A stretch of 64,000 bases of DNA from Viola odorata. Its lineage: Eukaryota; Streptophyta; Magnoliopsida; Malpighiales; Violaceae. How positions within the stretch are numbered: the stretch's first letter is position 1; each line of letters begins with the position of its first letter. The notes beneath the pieces were generated by a model. The model did no database searches. It was not told where the DNA came from and saw only the letters and a list, made by a program, of their open reading frames with translations. The DNA lies in assembly GCA_963691705.1 (NCBI GenBank), contig OY829537.1, forward strand, positions 62,472,304 to 62,536,303, given 5' to 3'. The translations under genes were made by a program, and so were the position numbers. Positions 9,789 through 20,874 of the stretch are shown in pieces.

Positions 9789-11453
9789 CTAGACCTTATG
9801 GAATTTGCAGTATGCATTTTCTCTTCCTCCTATGATTACTCCTGGTTTTACGGGAGCTGGGTAACGGATAGGTAAATTTCTCTGTTGGACTATTGCTAAG
9901 ATCTCCGCCCTTGGGAGTATGAGAGATGGGAGGTCAGGATCATATATCCGGCCCTTTGGCGGGTCCGTTTGCTTCCGAGTGGGGGACCCTCTGGGTCTTC
10001 CTTTCGAGAAGTTGCCTCTCTGCCGGCTAGGGGTTTTGGTGTTATGCTCTTTCCGCTGCCCGTGATCCTCGGTGAGTTTAGCGTCAGGGGCATTGCTGTT
10101 CAGGACGTTAGGGGCCACATATGGGTCCGTCGGCATGCCTCGGATCCATTCTCTATTTTCTTCCTCTTTCATTCTCGCATAGTTATGCGCTTTTAGCCTC
10201 AATGCATCCAGGGTCGTTGGGGGGTCCACCGTTAGCGTATCTTTCAGTTTACTGTATCGACAATTGTGTTTCAGGGCCTCAATCGCAAAATCGATAGTGA
10301 CCCCTGGCGTTAGGGACATTTCAAGATCAAATCCATCTAAGAAGTCGTTCAACGATTCCTGTGGTTTTCGATGGATATCGAACAGCGCAGCTGCTGACTT
10401 TCTGATAGGAATAGCCGTGCTAAACCGACTTTTGAATTTTTCTTCCAACTGAGAAAAATTATCGATAGACCCGGCGGGGAGCCCCTCGAACCATAGACGT
10501 GCCACTCCTGACAGCGTCATTACGAAAATTTGACACAATGCTGCATCACTGCGCGTTTGGAATTGCACGAAATCCTTCACCTTATGGAGGTGAGAAATGG
10601 GATCTTTCGTGCCATCATATGATTCTGCTGGGAGTTTCACATGTCGATGGACTCTGTGGTGCCTGACACGGTAACTGAACGGATGACCAACGTTAGTGTC
10701 GGGGACCCTACGAGGAGGACGCTGATGTGGAATTTCAGCGTCGTATCTGGGATTTTGAGGGTCATATTCCTGATGTCTCCTAGGAGAATGGCTATGGCTC
10801 CTTGGAGTTCGAGCTCATCGACTTCTGCTGCTATATCTCTCGCTGTATCTAGGAGATGGATCTCTCACTATATCCCCCCGTCGATCATCCCAGGGCTCTC
10901 TATACTCGTCAGGCTGGCGGACTGCTTCGGGGATAGAGATTCCTCCCCTGTATTGTCCAGAATGGTCGGCAGGTCCGCGCGTGAATGGTGGGACGTTTAT
11001 AGGGGCCAAAGGGAAAGGTAAGGAGGACGGGAGTGCCCTAGACTGTTGGGGCGATAAGGGTCATTCGTTGACAATAGACGGGGTGAAAACTACTTGGGAG
11101 GACACACCAGGTCTTGAGGCATGAGGAGTAAATCCAGCAGCCATTTCTGTCAGCTGATCCAGTTGAGCTTGGAGAGCAGCTATTGAATTCGCGAAAGGGT
11201 TGTCCGCTTCTCCTATCATAGATCTTCCCGCTTGGGGGGTAGGATGGCTGGTTCCTGCTATATGGGAGAAGGGAGAGCAAATCTGGAATGTAACTTCTTC
11301 CGAACTTGACCCAGGAGGAAGATCTAATTCTCCTGTAGTGACGTCCTGCCCTGGAGTGGGGGCATCAGAGGTAGCGAAGGGAAACAAGCGTCTGCGGGTG
11401 TTGTATGGGATGTTGGAAGTTCGGGACAGCGCCGGATCTGACTCTGAGGCCAT
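9789..11453 (-). pseudogene. E1 gag (capsid and nucleocapsid) with in-frame stops
   Basis: A single frame starting MASESDPALSR at 11453. Its N-terminal linker (RRRLFPFATSD, PFANSIAALQAQLDQLTEMAA) matches E2 45798-46200. In-frame stops lie at about 11061 (TGA) and 10815 (TGA); the capsid domain follows without an offset. It reads KLPAESYDGTKDPISHLHKV, LSGVARLWFEGLPAGSI, FKSRFSTAIPIRKSAA and LNDFLDGFDLE, which match the plant retrotransposon gag family. The C-terminus has a CKFHKV-stop-GHSTDVC zinc-knuckle-like motif (C-x2-H-x4-H-x4-C type) interrupted by TAG at 9789-9791. The protease lies in the same frame, so stop loss would make one gag-protease protein. E2 lacks this whole capsid core. Confidence 0.85.
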
Positions 11454-11516
11454 AATCCTTCTAGCTTCGGGGAGGAGGAGCTTGGTTATTAAGGATGCTC
11501 ACTTAATAGAACCAAA

Positions 11517-11535
11517 ACTCTCAATGAAAGCACCA
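11517..11535 (-). promoter_or_regulatory. E1 primer binding site
   Basis: Reading minus, three bases after the LTR end, the sequence is TGGTGCTTTCATTGAGAGT. It starts with the TGG expected for pairing with a tRNA CCA tail. The same site occurs in E2 at 45766-45784. I could not assign the tRNA from memory. Confidence 0.8.
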
Positions 11536-11538
11536 ATT

Positions 11539-12110
11539 TGATAATAATTTGTCTTCTGCCGAAGGATGTATGGTGGAGCAGCTCCTCTCAGGTCAGTGTG
11601 CGCGACGGTCCACAGTACCTGCAATACGCCGGAGGGGGTCTCCAGCGGAAACACTCCGATGCTTAAGTCAGTATGTGTACTGAAATTGGCAGAGTTTGGG
11701 CCAGTCAAGTCCGCTTACCTGCCTCCTTTGTGGGGGAGGTATTTATAGAAGAAAGGGGGCGTTCCCGCCCAAGTAAACGAGTACGGAGCTATCGCTCACG
11801 TTAGGGTCTGTGGTTCGCCCTTATCGTGATACGCTACCTTGGCGGTAGGTGCGTAGGTAGATATTGCCATGGTAGGATAATGGCCGGAGCGTTAATCCTG
11901 ACGCGCGGTTTCCTCTGGGGGTGAGATAACTCCTTGAGCCAAGCATGAGGTCCGTGAGAGGAGCCGGTAGGGCCCCATTAGCCTTTGTAGCGTTAGCCTT
12001 TGGGGAAGGTAGCAATCTTGTCCCTACCGTGGTGGCGCGAAACAGTAGCTATGCCTCTTCCCACCGAGTGATAGACGAAAATACCCTTTCTTTTAGGTGA
12101 ATTGTTATCA
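11539..12110 (-). repeat. E1 5' LTR (572 bp)
   Basis: It starts TGATAATAAT and ends ATTGTTATCA in window orientation, so both ends obey TG...CA with short inverted termini. On the minus strand it begins TGATAACAAT, like the LTRs of E2 and E3. A TATA-like TATTTATA lies at 11740-11747, read as TATAAATA on the minus strand. The primer site follows directly. The partner LTR is outside the window. Confidence 0.85.
11740..11747 (-). promoter_or_regulatory. E1 LTR TATA box
   Basis: TATAAATA on the minus strand inside the LTR, in the same relative place as in E2 (45573) and E3 (60020). It is the likely core promoter for the genomic RNA. Confidence 0.65.
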
Positions 12111-13044
12111 AGCCTATTTAGGCATCAACCAAGCCAGACAAGGGAAGATGAACTCCGATAGGATTTCTGGAGAAAATACAAGACAGAGGACGTTAATAGG
12201 AGTGTCTAGACTGAGTTTGAAGTCAAGCACACGGTTGTATTGGAAGAACGCATGGACGGGTCTTGACGGACACACCATTAGCGCATCCGAGAGATCATCA
12301 CCGAGCCATATAGATTTGGGTATGAGCGAATGGAACGATGATCCTTGTAACATGTTCAGAGACATGTTAGGAAGTTTTGGGCTAAGTTTCAGCCCAAACA
12401 CACGAGTAAAAGAGAAGATGGCTCGAGGGAGTATTTTGGTGCGCATTGACCGAGCCAAGGGTCAAGCGACTAGACCATGGCTAGACCGAGACCTAGACAT
12501 TGAGGGAGCTAAAGTCGGAAGACGTCCAGGAGTTCTAGAATAATTAGGATGTAATTATTTAATTAATTATTAGAGTTATTTCTTATTTAGAACTTCTATT
12601 CCTATTGTATTTAGAACTTAGGCCTTAATTAGATTTCCTAGTTTTACTTAAAATTGTACTAGGTTTCATTAATCGAAGGACTGAATTTGATCAAATTGAT
12701 TGTTAAGACTATTGTCTTGGGTGGACTCTCGTTTTCCATTCGTGGACTCGAACAAAAACCCTAGGTGGTGGTGTCAAGTGGACTCTTAGCGAACCTTATC
12801 CTACGAACCTCACTTATTGATCGGCGGAGTTAGGTGGATTCCTAGTGTTCCTTACTTTGGCAGGCGTTGTTCAACCTCGACTTGGAGATTGGCAGAGTTA
12901 GGTGGATTCCTAGTAATCCTTATATCGACGAGAAGAGTAGATAGAGTTAAATTTTGCACAACTTCAAACATTCCAACAACGATCGACAATTCAAGCATGT
13001 CCTAGTTATCTAAGATCGTATCAAGGGTAGCCAGGATCGTATCA
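12111..13044 (+). repeat. LTR-like remnant ending GGATCGTATCA
   Basis: This stretch ends in AGGATCGTATCA, the same end as the LTR at 13851-14518. It shares the segment TTTGAAGTCAA-CACACG with it and contains a TTAGGTGGATTCCTAGT motif twice (near 12830 and 12900). An ORF crosses it but has no recognisable domain. The start is hidden by E1 and no primer site is evident. It may be the 5' LTR partner of 13851-14518, but divergence is large. Confidence 0.35.
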
Positions 13045-13496
13045 TTGCATCCCTCTACTTCGTCTGAAGAATGGTTTGACATCCTGTAGTTTCTAAACTT
13101 CACAACACTAGCAAACAACTTAAAATTTCACTAAACCTAGCACTCCCTCACGTGTTTAAACTCTCTAATAAGCTCACCAAAATCACTCAAATTTTGGCAG
13201 TTATTCCTGCGCAAATGATTAGTGACTCAAGAGTTTAAAAGAAAGCTTCCAAGAAGAGTCACAAAGACAACTAGCTACAAAATAAGTTTAGATGTTCGAT
13301 ACTTGAGTAATTGCAAAAGCAATAAACTAATCAAATACACAAACTGGAATAGAAGGCATTAGTAGGAATCAAGAAAGAGCTCAAAGACTCGATAGAGTAC
13401 TCAAATAATTATCAAACCGTGAGTGGTGTGCGATAAGTGTGCTTTAGGAGTGTTGATTGTTCCTTTCGAGCCAACTTTTGATTTCGGTGTCCAAAT
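13045..13496. other. Unassigned A-rich stretch
   Basis: No ORF with recognisable content and no repeat structure seen. It lies between an LTR-like remnant and a gypsy polyprotein tail, so it is probably internal sequence of the same decayed element. Confidence 0.4.
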
Positions 13497-13673
13497 TATG
13501 TGAATCCTCACAAAAACCCTAATTTGTCGCATGCACATGCACCAGTCGTAAACCCTAATTTGTCGAATGCGCACGCACCAGACGCAAACCCTAATTCACC
13601 GTATGCACAGGCACCAGTCGTGCCATTGCCGCTGGTCGGACCTATGACCCGTGCAAGAGCCAAAAAACTATAA
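13497..13673 (+). pseudogene. C-terminal tail of a gypsy polyprotein with three 12-residue repeats
   Basis: One open frame reads three tandem 36-bp units (NPNLSHAHAPVV, NPNLSNAHAPDA, NPNSPYAQAPVV), then PLPLVGPMTRARAKKL and a stop at 13671. The GPMTRARAKKL-type motif is a familiar C-terminal signature of plant Ty3/gypsy polyproteins. It sits just upstream of an LTR, as expected for the 3' end of an element. Everything upstream of the tail is missing or unrecognisable. Confidence 0.6.
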
Positions 13674-13850
13674 GCAAAGTTATCCTCACTCATCTACAAG
13701 GAGATGGAGCGAGAGATACTCATTGAAGAGGCTATGCTATAGGAGAAAGCCCCAGGACTTATCACGTTGCTCATGGTCGCACCTAGTGCAATAGGCATGA
13801 CTGCCCGAGCTATTTCGGAGCAGGGAGGTTCACTGCAGGAAATGGGTGAT

Positions 13851-14518
13851 TGATATTATATTTCAAGATGTCCTGCATCACTGAACCAAGTTTGAAGTCA
13901 AACACACGAGGGAATTGTTCAAAGGCTCGAGTCCAGTCCTTAGCGCACATGGAATGCGCAAGTCGGCATGGGATTAGGACTATCGGGCCAACTCTTTATC
14001 CACATGTCTGAATGGTGATTTTATTGCTCTAAGACTTAATTAACTTACTTAATTTTTAGTTAGTTCAGTTTTTTCCATTATTTCACGAGTAGGATTAGCG
14101 TAGTTCTAATTAGAGTACGACTAGGTTTAGTTGTTTGCTATTTAAAAAGCCGCTTGGTTTCTATGTAAGGTAACTATTATTTTGATAATATTAAGACTTC
14201 GTCTTTTTGAGAGAGTATCTCAATTGTTCATGCGTGAACCTTATTCCTATTTGATTCCAAACGCTCGAGTAGATTTGCAAGTAAAACTCGAAAATTCAAA
14301 CACATGTTCGTTTCCTCTAGGTTGATATTCACAGGTTGTATATAGGTTTAGAATTTGATCAAGGAACCTCACTTGAAATCGATTAGGTTGAGCAAGGCAG
14401 GTCTTTGCTAGGTCTAAGTTCGTACAAGGTGAGCTCTATCCATTCCGCACGTGAAATCCAATCTTTGAACTAGATCAAATCATGGCAATACGCATCTTTG
14501 GTGACTAGGATCGTATCA
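13851..14518 (+). repeat. Probable 3' LTR (668 bp) of the decayed gypsy element
   Basis: It begins TGATATTATA and ends GGATCGTATCA (TG...CA). An internal TATTTAAA occurs near 14150, followed by a T-rich leader-like segment with CTCAATTGTTCATGCG. The end resembles the LTR fragment at 24133 (minus), where GGATCGTATCA also follows a GCGCATCTT segment. No primer site follows it: Athila gag sequence starts at once, so this LTR is a junction with another element. Confidence 0.55.
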
Positions 14519-15386
14519 GTAGGACAGCCTATCCAGGTCAAGACATGCGGATTTTACAACTTTACTGACCATCCAACCGACACATGCCCTACATCCTTGA
14601 TGAATTCCAAGTTAATGCAGTTGGTAATTATAACGGAGCCCTACGACAGTTTGAGCCTTATACCAACAACTATAACCAGGGTTGGCGCCATCCTAAGCTA
14701 AGTTGGTCTAACAATCTGCAACCGTCAAGACCTAGTCAGTCACCGCAATAGTACGAGTACCAAAATCAATCTCATCCATCATTCAACCTTCAGCACTTTC
14801 AGCACCCAGCACCGCATGTGCCCCTTACGGATGAGGTTAGTAGACTCAATAATGTTATTATGGACTTACAAAAATTTTGAGGTGTATGGATGTAGAAATC
14901 AAGGAGCTGAAAAATTGAGGTAGACTCCCTTCTCAAACATAGCCCAATATGATACATAAAGTCAACGTATTTCTCTACGCAATGGTACTCAACTGCCTCC
15001 GCGCATCCATCCATAGCAAGACCTCGACGTTGATGTCAAGCTAGAGACAAGAGTCCAACCACCTACCGCATCCCAAAAGAAAGTTTCCAAGAAACCTGAA
15101 TTCATAGAGGATTATTTCATTAAGGTATTAGAACCCCCTTTTCCTCAACGTTTGATCAAAACCAAGAAGGATAAGGAGGATCGAGAGATTTATGACATTT
15201 TTAGCAAAATTACCTTGAATATTCCCTTATTATAGGCTGTTAAAAATGTTCCTCGCCATATTAAATTTTTGAAAACCTTATGTACTAACAAGAGCAAGAT
15301 GGCAGATACAGAAAAAAATCAGTTTAGGTGTTAATGTCTCGGCTGTCATTCAGAGGAAGCTACCGCTGAAGTGCAAGGACGATGAG
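14519..15386 (+). pseudogene. Athila-type gag C-terminal remnant
   Basis: Broken frames carry Athila gag hallmarks: a CGFYNFTDHPTDTCPT segment (the HPTD-C-P knuckle), then a late-gag stretch VPRHIKFLKTLCTNKSKM and a QRKLPLKCKDDEMFTIPC run leading into protease. Several stops and frameshifts are present. The N-terminal capsid is missing, replaced by the LTR on the left. Confidence 0.65.
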
Positions 15387-15780
15387 ATGTTCACCATCCC
15401 GTGCAAAATCGGTACCACAAAAATTGGTAAGGTTATGTGTGATCTTGGTACAGGTATCAACGTCATGCCTTTGACGATCTATAAGGCTCTAGACATCGAA
15501 CCTCTCAGCCCCACCAGGGCCATGATCCAACTCGCGGACCGCTCTATAGTCTATCCAGTAGGTGCGATTGAAGACGTCCTTGTTTAGGTAGATAACTTCA
15601 TCTACCCTATGAATTTCTGTGTCATCGACATGAAGGATGATCACTCGACCACAGCCTCTGACATGCTACTCTGACGACCCAACCTCAGCATCGCCAAAGC
15701 CAAGATTGTTGTGCATGATTCCTCCATCTCACTAGAATTCGACGGTGAATTTGTTTTGATATGCATGATGATATGAGATA
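15387..15780 (+). pseudogene. Athila-type aspartic protease remnant
   Basis: The open part starts MFTIPCKIGTTKIGKVM. The active-site segment is CDLGTGINVMPLTIYKAL (D-L-G-T in the usual D-S/T-G place, as in Athila proteins with DLGAS). It continues IQLADRSIVYPVGAIEDVLV, then a stop. Past the stop come DNFIYPMNFCVIDMKDD and RPNLSIAKAKIVVH in broken frame. It would have cleaved gag-pol; it is inactive here because of the stops. Confidence 0.7.
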
Positions 15781-16060
15781 CCCTACTAAACTCTCTAGTG
15801 TGAATTGTGTTGATGTTGTTAACCCCATTATTACATAAGTTTCTAATCTTAGTACTGACAGCTCTCAGCAGCTTGCCCTTAACAGTATCATCATACCCGA
15901 TGTACTAGCAAAGACTGATACAAACGTCATGGTGCCAACAGACTTGAAGGACATCATTGCTGCTTTGAACACCTATGAACCTGTTATATACCCCTCTCAA
16001 CATTCTGGTCTCCCTACAACTCATTCAAAGCTTTCCCCTTCTCCTTTGTAGGCCCCCAAG

Positions 16061-16717
16061 TTGGAGTTGAAGAGCTTGCCCTCACATCTCAAGTACGCCT
16101 ACCTTGGCGAGCATGACACACTCTCGGCGATAATTTCTAGCAAGCTCGATTCTGCTACAGAGTGGGAATTGGTGTCCACACTCAAAGGATACCGCGAGAC
16201 CCTTGGATGGACGATCATCAATGTCAAGGCACTCTCACCAGCCCTTTGCACTCCTCAACTAGCTCCGGTAGCCTTTGTACCCACTCCTACTGTCCCTAAA
16301 ACCCTGGCAGTGACTCCGGCCTTCACCACGACCAATCCCAAGGCCGTAATGGCTCCCACCCCCACTGCTGCTGCCACTACCGTGACCAACAAGGGCATGC
16401 CGCCCAATGCTAACTCAGCTCCACGGTCTGCCAAAGACACAACCAAGATGAAAGCTCATCACGATAAGTTTGTCTCCCCGAAGACCTTTTTCATTAGACA
16501 AAAAGTTTTACTTTATAATTCTCAGCTCAGGCTCTTTTCGAAAAAGTTGAAGTCTGTGTGGACCGACCCCTACCTCGTCCTAAATGTGTATGATCATGGT
16601 GTGGTTGTAGTTCAGGGCATGGACGCAAGCCTCATTTTCAAAGTGCATGACCATAGATTGGAGTTGTTCTACGAGGGTTTCCATCCCCTCATGGTGGAGC
16701 CATCAGATCCGGAGTGA
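16061..16717 (+). CDS. Chimeric Athila RT-start / integrase-end ORF with Ala-Pro-Thr linker
   Basis: 218 residues, fully open. The first ~65 residues match the start of Athila RT (LKSLPSHLKYAYLGEHDTL, TLGWTIINVKALSPALC). The last ~85 match the integrase C-terminal end (KVLLYNSQLRLFSKKLKSVW, DPYLVLNVYDHGVVVVQG). Between them is an ~85-residue Ala/Pro/Thr/Val-rich linker. The polymerase, RNase H and integrase core are absent, so it cannot be a working pol. It is followed by the Athila-like GGGAGACAACCCAC segment near 16763. A deletion derivative that stayed open, either recent or by chance. Confidence 0.6.
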   Translation: MELKSLPSHLKYAYLGEHDTLSAIISSKLDSATEWELVSTLKGYRETLGWTIINVKALSPALCTPQLAPVAFVPTPTVPKTLAVTPAFTTTNPKAVMAPTPTAAATTVTNKGMPPNANSAPRSAKDTTKMKAHHDKFVSPKTFFIRQKVLLYNSQLRLFSKKLKSVWTDPYLVLNVYDHGVVVVQGMDASLIFKVHDHRLELFYEGFHPLMVEPSDPE

Positions 16718-18054
16718 TTTGAACAGCCAACATCGCGCCCTCGATGTTAACAGAGGCGCTCAGTGGGAGACAACCCACGTTTCTTCCATCTTGTTTTCTT
16801 TATTTTATTTTATCTTTCTTAATTTTTATTTATTTTATTTCCCCTTTTACTATTTTCACCTTTTCTGGATTTTATTCTTCTTTCCTTTATTTTATTTTCC
16901 CTTTCCACCCGAATTTTTGTTTCCTTCTCCGTACCACTTTTTCAAATCCTTTTCCGATTAGAACCAAATATATTATTTTTAGGAGAGGATTTTTTGGCTG
17001 GGATCTCATACCTTTTTGGTTGAAGTTAGGATTCTATTGGACCACTCAAAGCACATCGAGCATCGAGGTCTTGCTGCATAGCACACCGGTCACCAGACGA
17101 CCCCTACCACAATCCAAATGGAAATCACTGCCCTGCTCCGATCCATTCTCCACCTCCTCCCAACTCTCTTGCCTTCGGGCACAATTTTGTACACTTAATT
17201 CCGGGTGAACTCCTTTCTTTTTTGGCTTTTATTTTTTTGTTTTCTTTTCATATGCCCTTGTTTGAGTCTCTTCTTCACATTGAGGATAATGCGCTGTCTA
17301 AGTGTAGGGGAGGGACACTTATGTGCTTGTTTTGTGTGGGCAAATTTTTTGATTTTTTAGATAAACTTTCGTAGGATTTTCTTTTGTGAACTTTGGTTTA
17401 TAAATACTTTGCTATGCTGGCACACTACCCATCATTTTCAAACCTACCTGTTCTTATATCCGCATTCACCGCACTTTATTTGACATGCATGATTATTGCC
17501 TGCCTGCTCTTATATCCGCATCAAGACCTAGACGCTTGTAGTCAATTGTATGACCCTGTGAGCACATTGAGCCTTCACGCCAATATTCTTCATGTGTGAT
17601 AAATGCATAACTAGATACTAGTTAAGTTTGCATAATATCCAAGGCATAGGCACCATTAGACATGGGATAGTAGTAAAATGACATTGGACTTTGCACCATT
17701 TTTGTATTTCTTGCCATCTTCCATCAGCATGCCCTTGACACTGACCCCTACCCCCACTCTGTATTCTTGTATGATCTTAAGCCACTCGAGCCTTTGTTTT
17801 TTGACCCTTCCTTAGCTAGTGGGTGGTACCCATTTATGGTTACTGCAGGGGCTAAAGACAGAACCGAGAACAGTCTAAGTGTGGGGGAGATGAAGTTTCA
17901 TATGAGATGTGATGAGGACTTGCTGCTGAAAGTGGTGAAATGGTGAATCGAAGGATTGTAGCATAAAAAAAATAAACAAAAAGTGAAGAAAAAGATTTGT
18001 GCTTACTCTTCTACTGCTTGGATTGGATTTTATATTTCAAAAAACTATATATTT
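16718..18054 (+). other. Athila 3' region without a gene
   Basis: T-rich sequence. Athila-like 3' landmarks occur at 17279-17312 (CATTGAGGATAATGCG then CTAAGTGTAGGGGAGG) and near 17873 (TCTAAGTGTGGGGGAG), the usual place of a polypurine tract. Short ORFs here are low complexity (Phe/Tyr/Leu from T runs) and not supported. Confidence 0.45.
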
Positions 18055-18463
18055 TGGGGGTAATTGTAGAAAGACCCCTGTACTATCGCGAAAAATAGAA
18101 ACCTCCCGTTTCTTTTAAATTTTTTATTCCACCTCCCCTAAACTTTGGGTCACTGCAACCGTTAGGGCTACCATCAGTCAACCCAAAATTCCGTTACTTT
18201 CACCTGTGGCAACCGATTTCAACTTATTTACCATAATGCCATTATATATTAAATAATATAATTAATTTAATAAATCCAAAAAAATTATATAATTAATTTA
18301 AAAATTCTGAAAAATAATATAATTAATTTTAAAATTCATAAAATAATGTAATTAATTTTTAAAAATCCAAAAACAATATAAAAATTCTAAAAACAATTCA
18401 AAAGCAAGCACAACAGAAGCAACAAGAGTCATCAGTACTAATCCATAGAAGGAATCTGATGGG
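18055..18463 (+). repeat. AT-rich stretch with ~35-40 bp tandem units
   Basis: 18055-18250 has the character of a non-autonomous transposon end or long-terminal noncoding repeat (AAAGACCCCTGTACTATCG), but no inverted partner was found. From about 18252 to 18395 the sequence repeats AATATAATTAATTT followed by AAAATCC/TTCTGA-type spacers, four to five times. No gene. Confidence 0.5.
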
Positions 18464-19920
18464 TGTCAAACCCGTCAAAAATAAATGTAAGTTACAACTC
18501 ACTACTAAACACAAATTAATTGTAGATAGCATGCAAGAGGATCGATCCATAGGGAGCTATGGTATGACTTTTGTGTGAACTTGTAATAATTAAATAACAC
18601 TTACGTGAAGTTGGGGGTTCTGTATTAAAACTAAAACTAGGAAGTAAATGAAACAGATAATTGTCTTTGCCAAGAATGATGTTCTAGGTCAAGACGGCAG
18701 ATTTAGAAATAGAAATCAAATAGGAAAGGAATTCCTAGTAGAGGTTGGCAGCTATGAGACATGAGATACAATCATTCACACAGGGGTATTCATCTTCAAT
18801 CTACAGAATTAGTATAGGATCAAGGTACGCTTATGATCCCTCCTTCCCTCCTGTATCAACACCACCTCAGGTACGCTTAGAGATGATGCCTAACCAACCG
18901 ACACCTTGCTGGTTAAAGGGTTTACTGAATTGGCTGATGAACGACTAAAGGAAGACAACTCCAGACTAGTATCCTCGGACGTCAGTCAGGACTGGATCCG
19001 AGTAACCTTTTTCCCTACCATTTCGTGGATGTTCCAGTAGTGCGTAGGTGTCTACTTCGATCCTCTTAGTCAAAAATCCATGTCTAAGAGAAATGACTGT
19101 TGTGTTGTCTATTTAACACTAAATTTGCTAGATCTATTATCAAACAAAAATACGTTAGGAATAATTACGAAATTGATTAAATGCAAATTCAAGATTAATG
19201 AGATCGGTTAGGTCTCATACATACTCGGGCTCATGCTTAAATGTCTCTACTAAGAAAGAGGTACTTAGCTACTCATACTTATAATTTAAAGCAAAATTAA
19301 AACCATGTATTGGAAAATGAAAATAATCCTTTGTTACCAAAATAGCAAAGTGTAAGTGAAAAATGGTGGTAGAAAATCCCAGAGAAGATTCAAAAAAACT
19401 AGTGACGGCCAAAAAGCCTCTTTTCTCCAAAACCTAAAAAGAGTATAAATAGTTCCAAAAATTAGCTAAAGGCAGAAATCAAGGAAAATCATATCCTAAT
19501 CAAATTTAAATTGTATTTGAATTTCTCTCTTCCTCACAAAAATATCTAATTAGATCAAAATAGCAGGGTGTATCTTCAATCCATCCGTGATGAACTCTCT
19601 CAATCATTAGGGAAGGAAAATCATATGCCGGCGCCTTTAATCCATTGTCTGGTCTGAAGATTTCTCCAAGTGAGACTTGGCCAGGCAAGTCTTACTTGGT
19701 CAAGAGAGATGGTCGTGTCCAGTCTTGGTCAAGAATACAGCCAAGAGTCTGCTTGGTCCAAATTAGCCTAGAATCATGCCTAATTCTCCTCATTTTTATT
19801 CCCTGCCTCTCCAAAGTTGTTTCCTGCAATAATGGAGTGATTCATAGCAAAATCAATAGCATACCATTCGAAATTGGAAGAGAATAGGTGGTAAAAACTA
19901 CCACAATTCGAGCTCAATCA
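18464..19920 (-). repeat. Athila-like LTR, left copy (1457 bp)
   Basis: TGTCAAACCCGTC ... GAGCTCAATCA in window orientation; on the minus strand it begins TGATTGAGCTC. Just outside, the minus strand reads AAGTGTGGGGGGG before the LTR, an Athila-like polypurine tract (plus 19921-19940). That makes this a 3' LTR of a minus-strand element. It is homologous over its whole length with 20875-22307, with many differences. TATA-like TATAAATA at 19444-19451. Confidence 0.7.
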
Positions 19921-20874
19921 AACCCCCCCACACTTAATCTAATGTTTGCCCCCAAGCATAACAAACAAAACACACAAAACATGTAAAAACAAAAATTAAA
20001 AAAGGCAACCCATGTTTAACTCAAAAGTTCATCTCAACAGGGAAAATACATAGACACTCAACCCATCTAATCCATCCTAGATTAACAACGTCTGTTCAAT
20101 TCCCAGGAACATCTCCCTCATCACAACAAAACCAAGAACAGTTAACTCAAGACTTAAGAAATTAGTGGAGGAACAAATTCATTAGCCCTTCTACACCTAT
20201 ACACAAATCCAAAAGATACAAGAGTTATTGACATAAGCAAGTGCACACACATTAAACAAAAAATAAAACATGTAAGCACAGATTGTTGCCATGTCATATC
20301 TGCATTGAGATCTTTTTGGTTGCCCACTTTGGAGTCTTTTGCAGCACTGTTCCTTTTTCTTTTGTTTTCCTTTTACTCACTTTGGAGTCTTTTGCAGTGC
20401 TTTCTTTTCTTTTCCTTCCCTTTCTTGCATAAAATAAACACATAGAGCTCAAGTAATGGACACCCCCGGCCTAGATTGTTCGGCCCGATTGTAAAGGATT
20501 AGCTAGATGCACTTCGAGGAGTTTCGCCTATTTAAGGGGTGATGGTGCTGAATCACCAACACCGTGCAACCCCGTTGGTTCCAGGTGGTGTCCACACAAA
20601 CATGCAAGGGAATAAAGACTCTACAAGAAGTACAAAATTAAAAGGCTTGCAACTTTGTGTATCAATTGGACTGATCAATCATTCTCTTGGTCAAGACAGG
20701 AAATAACATCTTGATCAACATATTGACCAAGACAGTTCCTTCAAAGATCATCTCAAGTTTTAAGCTATGGTCCTATGGTGAGAAGTGAGAGTTACGAGTA
20801 TTGAACATGTTACACATAGGGTTGCCTTGTTAATAAAGCATGGATCAAAATTGTTAAGTGTCAAAGTGACCGGG
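19921..20874 (-). other. Short internal segment between two Athila-like LTRs
   Basis: 954 bp with no ORF. It has the polypurine tract at its left end and a 53-bp-period duplication near 20326-20397 (ACTTTGGAGTCTTTTGCAG twice). No primer site is recognisable at the right end, so the two LTRs are unlikely to be a simple matched pair. Confidence 0.5.

Larger units (their letters stand above)
1..12110 (-). mobile_element. E1: Tat/Retand-like Ty3/gypsy element, 3' end outside window
   Basis: Reading the minus strand, the order is LTR (11539-12110), primer site, gag, protease, RT with two RNase H domains, integrase, tandem repeats, then antisense (plus-strand) ORFs running off the window start. 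RT before integrase makes it Ty3/gypsy. A second RNase H after the usual one, plus long extra antisense ORFs, are known traits of the plant Tat clade. The 3' LTR must lie left of position 1, so the target duplication cannot be tested; the five bases right of the LTR are AGCCT. The sense gag-pol has three in-frame stops and two frameshifts, so this copy is not autonomous as it stands. Confidence 0.9.

Noticed and set aside
13508..13693. Minus-strand 61-residue repeat ORF
   Set aside because: Shadow of the plus-strand 12-residue repeats, which lead into a recognisable polyprotein end.
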